A DNA stretch of 14,012 nt. Source: Planctomycetaceae bacterium (GTDB taxonomy: Bacteria; Planctomycetota; MHYJ01; SBBU01). Below are positions 1 to 5,061 of the stretch, piece by piece. The position numbers were made by a program, and so were the translations under genes. The notes beneath the pieces were generated by a model. That model searched no databases and was not told the origin of the DNA. It saw only the letters and a program-made list of their open reading frames with translations. How positions within the stretch are numbered: position 1 is the first letter of the stretch; each line of letters opens with the position of its first letter. Location: NCBI GenBank assembly GCA_005239585.1, contig SBBU01000296.1:1-14012 (forward strand), given 5' to 3'.

Positions 1-1
1 A

Positions 2-1063
2 TTCGATTATTTTGTAAAGCCTGTTGACATGCAGCGACTTTTGCTTTCTATAAAAAATGGAATCGAGTTTGCAAACCGTGAAAAAGAGGTTGTTCAACTC
101 AAGAGAGCCCTTTCTGATAAATATTCAAGTGCTCATATTACAGGGGCCTCGTTAGAGATTCAGAATGTCATCAGCCAGCTCTTGAGAATTGCGTCAAGTA
201 CGGTGAATGTACTGCTTTTCGGTGAGACAGGTAGCGGTAAAGGGCTGGTTGCAAAGGCAATCCACTATAACAGCAACAGGAATGGTTCCCCATTTATCGA
301 GATAAACTGTGCTGCTGTCCCGGAAACTCTTCTTGAGAGCGAACTCTTTGGTCATGAAAAGGGTGCTTTTACTGGCGCTGCAACACGCAGGATTGGACTA
401 TTCGAGCAGGCTAATGGCGGAACTATATTGTTGGATGAGATAGGTGACATGCCGCTGAATCTACAACCGAAAATTTTAAAGGTTGTCGAAGACCATTCAC
501 TCACGCGAATCGGAGGTCAAGGGAAGATTCCTGTCGATGTCAGAATAATAGCTGCTACTCACAAAGATCTGGAAAAGGCCGTACAAAACAGGGAGTTCAG
601 GGAGGATCTATACTATCGTATTAACACTATCGTGATTGAGATCCCGCCCCTGCGGAAACGCAAGTCAGATATTCCTCTGCTGGCCAAACATTTTTTGGAT
701 ATCTACAACAAGCAGGAGGGCAAGGACATCAAGGGATTCGATCCGTCAACGATGGATCTTTTAATGAACTACAATTGGCCCGGCAATGTCCGAGAGCTGG
801 AAAATTGTTTAGCGCATGCTGTTCTGATGTGCAACAGTGATCAGATACAAAGCGATGATTTGCCTCCTAAGCCGGGCGGCAAAGAAGGGAAGGAAATAAC
901 AGAGATATTTGCCACACCTGTACTCTCGATTAAAGAACTAGAGGTGTTGCATATAAAAAATGTGCTCAATAGGACAAACCATAATCTTTCTCAAGCTGCC
1001 AAGATACTTGGTATTGATTATTCGACACTTCATAGAAAATTAAAACAGTACAACCTAAAATAG
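2..1063 (+). CDS. NtrC-family sigma-54-dependent response regulator (5' end outside window)
   Basis: The frame is open from base 2 and begins with FDYFVKPVD, the end of a receiver domain with its conserved Lys-Pro, so the ATG at 29 is internal and the gene is cut by the window edge. Counting from that Met, the AAA+ sigma-54 interaction domain shows Walker A GETGSGKG (65-72), the sigma-54 contact loop GAFTGA (112-117), Walker B ILLDEIGD (133-140) and the arginine-finger segment REDLYYR (191-197). A Fis-type helix-turn-helix lies at about 305-343 (NLSQAAKILGIDYSTLHRKL). Proteins of this family are phosphorylated by a histidine kinase, bind enhancer dyads and remodel sigma-54 RNA polymerase with ATP. 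No partner kinase is adjacent on this side; it may lie upstream of the window. A sigma-54 promoter with an enhancer-like dyad lies 4 kb downstream and is a possible, unproven target. Confidence 0.95.
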   Translation, partial: FDYFVKPVDMQRLLLSIKNGIEFANREKEVVQLKRALSDKYSSAHITGASLEIQNVISQLLRIASSTVNVLLFGETGSGKGLVAKAIHYNSNRNGSPFIEINCAAVPETLLESELFGHEKGAFTGAATRRIGLFEQANGGTILLDEIGDMPLNLQPKILKVVEDHSLTRIGGQGKIPVDVRIIAATHKDLEKAVQNREFREDLYYRINTIVIEIPPLRKRKSDIPLLAKHFLDIYNKQEGKDIKGFDPSTMDLLMNYNWPGNVRELENCLAHAVLMCNSDQIQSDDLPPKPGGKEGKEITEIFATPVLSIKELEVLHIKNVLNRTNHNLSQAAKILGIDYSTLHRKLKQYNLK

Positions 1064-1072
1064 CCTATTTTT
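1057..1072 (+). terminator. Weak AT-rich hairpin with T-tract at end of the regulator gene
   Basis: AAAATA (1057-1062) pairs with TATTTT (1066-1071) around a GCC loop and runs into a five-T stretch (1068-1072). It overlaps the stop codon. The stem is all A-T, so at best this is a weak intrinsic terminator. Confidence 0.3.
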
Positions 1073-1075
1073 CAT

Positions 1076-1087
1076 CGGTTGCAACCG
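1076..1087. repeat. 12-bp perfect palindrome CGGTTGCAACCG
   Basis: A fully symmetric 12-mer lies 12 bp after the regulator's stop codon. It could be a protein-binding dyad or part of the hairpin-rich stretch that follows. I see no gene start next to it. Confidence 0.35.
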
Positions 1088-1235
1088 GGTCCCATAGGTT
1101 TGTTGCAGAGAGGCTTCATTTTCAACCGCAAATTAAACCAAGTTCGGATTAGTGGTGAACTGGTGTGTTTAAACCTCCGCACTGACAAAGGAGAATCTTG
1201 AGCAGGTGCAAGGGATATCATGCATCCCGTGAATC

Positions 1236-1270
1236 TTTTGCAAGTTGCTGAAAAACAGCAACTTGCAAAA
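1236..1270. repeat. 15-bp perfect inverted repeat with AAAAA loop
   Basis: Arm TTTTGCAAGTTGCTG (1236-1250) is exactly complementary to 1256-1270, with a five-A loop. The T's precede and the A's follow the stem, so neither strand gives the GC-stem plus T-tract of an intrinsic terminator. An operator, a cruciform site or an RNA hairpin are alternatives. The right arm overlaps the -35-like TTGCAA. Confidence 0.6.
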
Positions 1271-1298
1271 GTGCAAATGATAAACCTATTATATACCT

Positions 1299-1446
1299 CG
1301 TTTGGCCAGAAATTGCGGTTTTCTAGGACGGGGATAGGCGGTAAACGAGGATGGTGCTGGGTTCGGGGAACGTTGGAAGCTGTGGTCTTCACCAAGAAAC
1401 CGCAAAAGGAGACCGTTTGGAGTATAGCATTCAACTACTGCTATAC
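1299..1446 (+). ncRNA. Candidate structured RNA (unrecognised class)
   Basis: A promoter-like pair (TTGCAA-N18-TATTAT) predicts a transcript start near 1299. Downstream, CCTCGTTT (1296-1303) can pair with AAACGAGG (1343-1350), while TTGCGGTTT (1313-1321) can pair with AAACCGCAA (1397-1405). These two helices cross, as in a pseudoknot. GGTCTTC (1384-1390) can pair with GGAGACC (1408-1414) with one G-U. GTTC-GGG-GAAC (1361-1371) and an 8-bp stem (1422-1429 with 1439-1446) add local hairpins. It matches no riboswitch or ncRNA family that I know. The strand and ends are inferred only; the first bases of the leftmost arm precede the predicted start, which weakens the model. Confidence 0.25.
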
Positions 1447-1472
1447 ACTGTCAATTTGACTAATCATTTGCG

Positions 1473-1507
1473 TTTTCGTCCCGTCCCATTTTGTGACGGG
1501 ACGAAAA
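1473..1507. repeat. 13-bp perfect inverted repeat, REP-like hairpin
   Basis: TTTTCGTCCCGTC (1473-1485) pairs exactly with GACGGGACGAAAA (1495-1507) over a 9-nt loop. It lies 22 bp past the stop of the minus-strand glycoside hydrolase and could protect its mRNA 3' end or act as a factor-assisted terminator. There is no T-tract after the stem on that strand. GC-rich intergenic hairpins of this kind are often repeated palindromes in genomes; only one copy is in this window. Confidence 0.5.
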
Positions 1508-1528
1508 ATCACGGAACGCGTGATATCC

Positions 1529-4516
1529 TCACGAAGGCAGACAAAGAACCGAGGCGATTCGTATCTCGCCAAGGAGGCCGGAGGGAAGCCTTTTCTTCAT
1601 GATCAGGTTTGCCAGCCGATTTGTAACCCTTATCTCCAAAAGGTTGGTGGATAAATTATGGGTCAATTCCCACCTGTACGGCTCCCACATTCTAACACCG
1701 AGGGAGCTTCCATTCCAGATAGGCTCAACGCAGTCCTCGACACACGTTATCTCGAGCCACAACTTGCCAGATTTCTGACTCTTTAGCTTGACTTGCATCT
1801 TATAGGTGCCTGTGCCGGCATAGTAAGGGGCTCCACATTTTGTCCAGTCCTTTCCTACAAGGGGTGACCTCAAGGCCGTGAGCTTGTCATTCTTGTCCAA
1901 CAAGAAATCGCCGATGAGAATGAGCGGTACTGGGACCGGATGAGGATTGCCGCTACCGCTTTCTGATACAAGCTTGATCTCATTGACGCCGTGCTTAATG
2001 TATTCCTGAACAGATGCCTCGCGTATAAGCGGATCAATGTATTTACCTTTTTCCCATTTATTTATCCTCTTGCCATTTACAAAAAGACTCATCGCCATTG
2101 TCCCTGATTTTCCATCAAACCAGTTCCAGATCCCGTCAAGAAGCAGTCTTGCTTTTGCTGGGATTTCCCGTGCATGAAAGATGGTCCTATACTCGTGCTT
2201 AAGATAGGGCCAACCTACCCCTTTAGATCGAGAAGGCAGGGTTCTATATTCCCATTTGTCGAGCGGCAATGCGTTTTCCTTTTCAAGGAAAAATTTCCAT
2301 GGCCCACGATCTCTCCAGATCACCTTCGTAAAAGGAACAGGAGAACTCAACTCAACCTGACGGACTGTGGGACTCGTCAAAATAAGCAGACTTGCCACAG
2401 GAGGCAAATCAATTTCTATGCGGGTTTCTCGTTGTGAGTTCGACCAACTATTGTGGTAAGGGCCAATTTCTCCCGAATCAAGATCCCACTGCTCTACATT
2501 CCATGAGCCCTTTATCGACATGGACCCGCGATATCCTCTTTCACGTGAGGTATTTACGACGAGCAGAAAATCACCGTTTGGTTTGCGAAATCTGTAGAGA
2601 ACCAGATCACGCAGGTTTTCGCCAGAATCAGATTCCAGTAACAGCTCTGCTCCAAGCCGGTCATCAAGGAATTTTCTCAAGGACGCCTCTCTCCATTTTA
2701 ACAGCCGTTTACCATTTATCGGGGCTATTTTGGTGCCTGCGGTATCAACCGCTGGCTCTTTCCCAAGGACGAGAATCTTGCCTCGTCGACTGTTTAACTT
2801 TTTTAGAAATGTGATGCTTTCTTTCTCCAAGACTGTCACATTCGATAAAATCAGGGCCTCGTAAGACTCATTGGAGCCTTGCGGCTGAAATGACCCATCG
2901 GCGTGAATTTTCGCCTTCCAAAGTGCCTCCTCGGGAAGGATGTCATAATCATAATGAATTCGTGTCAGTGCCTGCAAAGTGTTATTAAAGCTTATCTCTA
3001 ATTCGTTGACTGGACCTTTTTCTTCCCTCTCACTCCAGATTGCTGACTTGTCGCGCCCGCGAATTAGTGACCAGCCTGTTCGGTTCGGATAGAGGACAGC
3101 GACTCTTGCTACGTGTCTTCCCGATGAGAGAACCTCGCACAGACGCCCGATATAATTCGATATTTGTTCAAAATAGCGCCAGTAGGTTGCCTGGAAGAAG
3201 AGGCTGGGTACGCACTCGATCTTCCTGAATCCTTCGATTGTGTAGAAAAACCCGTGCGGGATAAAATAATTAATTCCTAGCGCGGCGTGAAAATCGGTCA
3301 TCCATTTGAGTGTTCTAGGTGTTATTTCCCAAGCGGCCGCAACACCAAAGGCCTCGCTCATCGCACGTTCATGTCCGTAGAGGTGCGCTGCCGATGACCC
3401 TAATTTACACGCCACAAGATTATTCAACCGAGGAAAACCCTTCGTTGCCCATGTCTGCTCAAACAGATAGTCTATCCCGCTGTAATGCATCCTCTCCATT
3501 GTCTTGAAGAAATCGCCCTGCTGTCGCAGTTGTTCATAAAACTCTCCATCCATGTGAACGTGACCTATTGATCGTATCTTGTTACGCTCGCACCACTTTT
3601 GGATTGGAAGGAAGAAGGTATCCGCATACTGTTCAGCGACGAGTCTATAATAGTCACACCTGACCTTTGTGCTTTCTTTCAAATCCTCATATAAGGCTGG
3701 CAGCTTATCGATAATTGAGTATCCGTATCGCCTCTTGAACTTATCCACCAAGACAGGCGAATAAGCTATTGAGGTTGGATCTGAATCAAAATTTGCCGTT
3801 GGCTCATCGGTGAAAATTCCAGCTATTGGGTCTCCAAAATACTTTTTTAGCTCTTTCGCATAACGAAGGTGTGTGAGGCGCAAAAATTCTTCTATAGCTT
3901 TCGGGTTTAACGTATCAACATAGCCGCGCACACCCAAAAAATTGTGATCGAGTCGTTTCCGCCTTATTACACATACTCTCCATTCGCCCTTTTCCAAGCT
4001 GACCTCAAGTTTATTCTCCTTGAGATTTCTTCTTAGGTCTTTCAATAAAGGCCTCTGAACTGCCCAGGCTGATATGATTTGTTCTTTTGTATCATACTCG
4101 CGCTTGATTCGTTCTGGACCGCTGACAGTAAATTCATCTAATTTGTTGAAAACTGTCATGCTGTACTCTGGATTTTCTTCCATTACCTGTCCAGCGCAGG
4201 TTCCGCTTGGCCAGTTTTTTTCATCATACAGCCACACAATCATTCCCTGGCGGCGTGCCTCTTCGCATGCCATGCAGCAGAGTTGTAGCCATTCATCACC
4301 AAGATAAGGGGTAAGCAGACCAAGGCGCGCATGAATAACGAATCCGCCTATCCTTTTTGCCTTCATCATCCTAATCTGTAGCAAGAGCTCTTCAGGCTTG
4401 ATAAGATGATTCCAAAACCACAGCGGTGCAGGCAAACTTTGCGTCGGCGGAAACTTGAACTTCTTGTGTTCGCGAGAGCGACCGACTTGATTCACTCTGT
4501 TTATGTAGATATTCAT
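1529..4516 (-). CDS. Large glycoside hydrolase, GH106-like / GH2-like barrel
   Basis: This 995-residue protein (from the ATG at 4516) probably hydrolyses glycosides. The opening motif APLWFWN, then IGGFVIHARLG and VWLYDEKNWPSG, is typical of the (beta/alpha)8 barrels grouped with alpha-L-rhamnosidase family GH106 and related GH2-like enzymes. GIFTDEP (Glu ~238) and RAMSEAFG (Glu ~388) are the best candidates for catalytic acids. VAVLYP (~474), the EALILSNVTVL Rossmann-like segment and LLVVNTS follow as in this family. The C-terminal third has jelly-roll carbohydrate-binding features (ARLLLDGI.W, LFVNGKRI, GTGTYKMQVKL). No signal peptide or TM segment is visible, so it probably acts in the cytoplasm. 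An upstream in-frame TTG (4522) would add two residues; neither start has a clear Shine-Dalgarno. No sugar transporter or second glycosidase is adjacent. The substrate cannot be read from the sequence. Confidence 0.85.
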   Translation of the reverse strand: MNIYINRVNQVGRSREHKKFKFPPTQSLPAPLWFWNHLIKPEELLLQIRMMKAKRIGGFVIHARLGLLTPYLGDEWLQLCCMACEEARRQGMIVWLYDEKNWPSGTCAGQVMEENPEYSMTVFNKLDEFTVSGPERIKREYDTKEQIISAWAVQRPLLKDLRRNLKENKLEVSLEKGEWRVCVIRRKRLDHNFLGVRGYVDTLNPKAIEEFLRLTHLRYAKELKKYFGDPIAGIFTDEPTANFDSDPTSIAYSPVLVDKFKRRYGYSIIDKLPALYEDLKESTKVRCDYYRLVAEQYADTFFLPIQKWCERNKIRSIGHVHMDGEFYEQLRQQGDFFKTMERMHYSGIDYLFEQTWATKGFPRLNNLVACKLGSSAAHLYGHERAMSEAFGVAAAWEITPRTLKWMTDFHAALGINYFIPHGFFYTIEGFRKIECVPSLFFQATYWRYFEQISNYIGRLCEVLSSGRHVARVAVLYPNRTGWSLIRGRDKSAIWSEREEKGPVNELEISFNNTLQALTRIHYDYDILPEEALWKAKIHADGSFQPQGSNESYEALILSNVTVLEKESITFLKKLNSRRGKILVLGKEPAVDTAGTKIAPINGKRLLKWREASLRKFLDDRLGAELLLESDSGENLRDLVLYRFRKPNGDFLLVVNTSRERGYRGSMSIKGSWNVEQWDLDSGEIGPYHNSWSNSQRETRIEIDLPPVASLLILTSPTVRQVELSSPVPFTKVIWRDRGPWKFFLEKENALPLDKWEYRTLPSRSKGVGWPYLKHEYRTIFHAREIPAKARLLLDGIWNWFDGKSGTMAMSLFVNGKRINKWEKGKYIDPLIREASVQEYIKHGVNEIKLVSESGSGNPHPVPVPLILIGDFLLDKNDKLTALRSPLVGKDWTKCGAPYYAGTGTYKMQVKLKSQKSGKLWLEITCVEDCVEPIWNGSSLGVRMWEPYRWELTHNLSTNLLEIRVTNRLANLIMKKRLPSGLLGEIRIASVLCLPS

Positions 4517-4579
4517 ATGCAAAAGGCAAAGTCGAGAGAATAGTTCCCCGTTACCGTAACAGGATTCTTAATACAGGAA

Positions 4580-4607
4580 AGAGTAATTAAATTTGTTTGT
4601 CAGTCAA
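4580..4607 (-). promoter_or_regulatory. Possible sigma-70 promoter of the glycoside hydrolase gene
   Basis: On the minus strand TTGACT (4607-4602) and TACTCT (4585-4580) are 16 bp apart, giving a leader of about 55-60 nt. The -10 box is poor. A GTTAC-C-GTAAC dyad (4550-4560) and an ATAGTC/GACTAT dyad (4623-4641) flank it and could be operators. Confidence 0.3.
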
Positions 4608-4622
4608 GCAAGCGGCGACAGG

Positions 4623-4641
4623 ATAGTCATCTAGAGACTAT
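4623..4641. repeat. Dyad ATAGTC-N7-GACTAT with TCTAGA core
   Basis: The 19-bp element has six-base perfect arms and a palindromic core offset by one base. It lies just upstream of the proposed glycoside hydrolase promoter and is a plausible operator; no regulator can be assigned. Confidence 0.3.
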
Positions 4642-4753
4642 TAATGATAATGACCATCAGCTTTTCTAATTTAGCGGGAGCTCCTGCCTGTGAAGGTAAT
4701 GGCGTGGGTATCTATCAAGATCTACTTTGTGCGTGAATAATAGCATTTTCATC

Positions 4754-4772
4754 GCTCTCTTCGCTTGAGAGC
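4754..4772. repeat. Hairpin GCTCTC-TTCGCTT-GAGAGC
   Basis: A six-bp GC-rich stem with a seven-base loop is followed on the plus strand by TGTTTATATT, only a weak T-tract. It may be a remnant terminator or a binding dyad in the divergent region. Confidence 0.3.
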
Positions 4773-4793
4773 TGTTTATATTCATTCTTCATA

Positions 4794-4822
4794 GACACTT
4801 AGGATACCATTTCCTAAGCGTC
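4794..4822. repeat. Dyad CTTAGGA-N7-TCCTAAG
   Basis: Seven-bp perfect arms (4798-4804 and 4812-4818) extend by a GAC/GTC pair after one mismatch. The centre is about 200 bp upstream of the predicted sigma-54 start site, within the range of a distal enhancer. Its role is not determined. Confidence 0.35.
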
Positions 4823-4877
4823 GCACTTCCTTATTGAACTTGGGTGCACAATTTCCCCAACGAATTTATGAAAGCGA

Positions 4878-4887
4878 GCACTAGTGC
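4878..4887. promoter_or_regulatory. Palindrome GCACTAGTGC next to the enhancer-like dyad
   Basis: A perfect 10-bp palindrome lies 4 bp before the TGCAATAG dyad. GCAC...GTGC half-sites recall NtrC-type sites, but the spacing here is shorter than in classical NtrC boxes. It may form a second activator half-site pair. Confidence 0.3.
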
Positions 4888-4891
4888 ATAA

Positions 4892-4909
4892 TGCAATAGC
4901 TCTATTGCA
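4892..4909. promoter_or_regulatory. Enhancer-like (UAS) dyad TGCAATAGCTCTATTGCA
   Basis: Perfect 8-bp arms flank a 2-bp centre. The centre lies near -105 relative to the predicted sigma-54 transcription start at ~5006, where NtrC-family activators commonly bind, and TGCA-N10-TGCA resembles their dyad boxes. Assignment to the activator at the left edge of the window is inference. Confidence 0.5.
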
Positions 4910-4978
4910 ATTTAAGATAACGGCAAAATAATCCCTCTAATAACTAGCTGATTCACAGGTGTTTATACGTTTCAGCAC

Positions 4979-4995
4979 TTGGCACACCAATTGCA
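4979..4995 (+). promoter_or_regulatory. Sigma-54 (-24/-12) promoter of the subtilase gene
   Basis: TTGGCACACCAATTGCA matches the TGGCAC-N5-TTGCW consensus without a mismatch, with GG (4981-4982) and GC (4993-4994) separated by the required 10 bp. The predicted +1 is near 5006, giving a ~56-nt leader to the ATG at 5062. It excludes the upstream ATG at 5002 as start on this transcript. Confidence 0.85.
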
Positions 4996-5052
4996 ATTAC
5001 TATGTTGATGATAGAAGACAGAAAAAACCTGATCGAGAGATCAAATTTTAGT

Positions 5053-5057
5053 GGAGG
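5053..5057 (+). promoter_or_regulatory. Ribosome binding site that sets the subtilase start
   Basis: GGAGG sits 4 nt before the ATG at 5062. The earlier in-frame ATGs at 5002 and 5008 have no such site and lie before or at the predicted sigma-54 start of transcription. Confidence 0.75.
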
Positions 5058-5061
5058 CCAT

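Larger units (their letters stand above)
1064..1528. other. Gene-poor stretch rich in inverted repeats
   Basis: About 465 bp separate the regulator from the convergent glycoside hydrolase. Open frames on both strands here have no recognisable domain, Cys/Trp/Arg-rich composition and no Shine-Dalgarno, so I do not call proteins. The stretch does carry perfect inverted repeats at 1236-1270, 1296-1350, 1313-1405, 1422-1446 and 1473-1507, a possible sigma-70 promoter (TTGCAA 1263-1268, 18-bp spacer, TATTAT 1287-1292) and a 17-codon ORF with a good ribosome site (1198-1251). It may hold a structured RNA or the remains of a mobile element. Confidence 0.5.

Noticed and set aside
1303..1316. Sigma-54-like TTGGCC...TTGCGG
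   Set aside because: The GG to GC distance is 9 bp, not 10, and CAC is missing, so it is not a functional -24/-12 promoter by consensus.
1072..1434. 120-codon minus-strand frame and overlapping plus-strand frames at 1220-1459 and 1351-1602
   Set aside because: No domain, no ribosome site, biased composition and they run through the inverted repeats; chance frames are more likely.
1236..1507. CRISPR array or retron
   Set aside because: There are inverted but no regularly spaced direct repeats, and no Cas or reverse transcriptase gene is in the window.
5002..5061. Earlier start for the subtilase at the ATG of 5002
   Set aside because: It overlaps the sigma-54 promoter's start region, lacks a ribosome site and would spoil the signal peptide.
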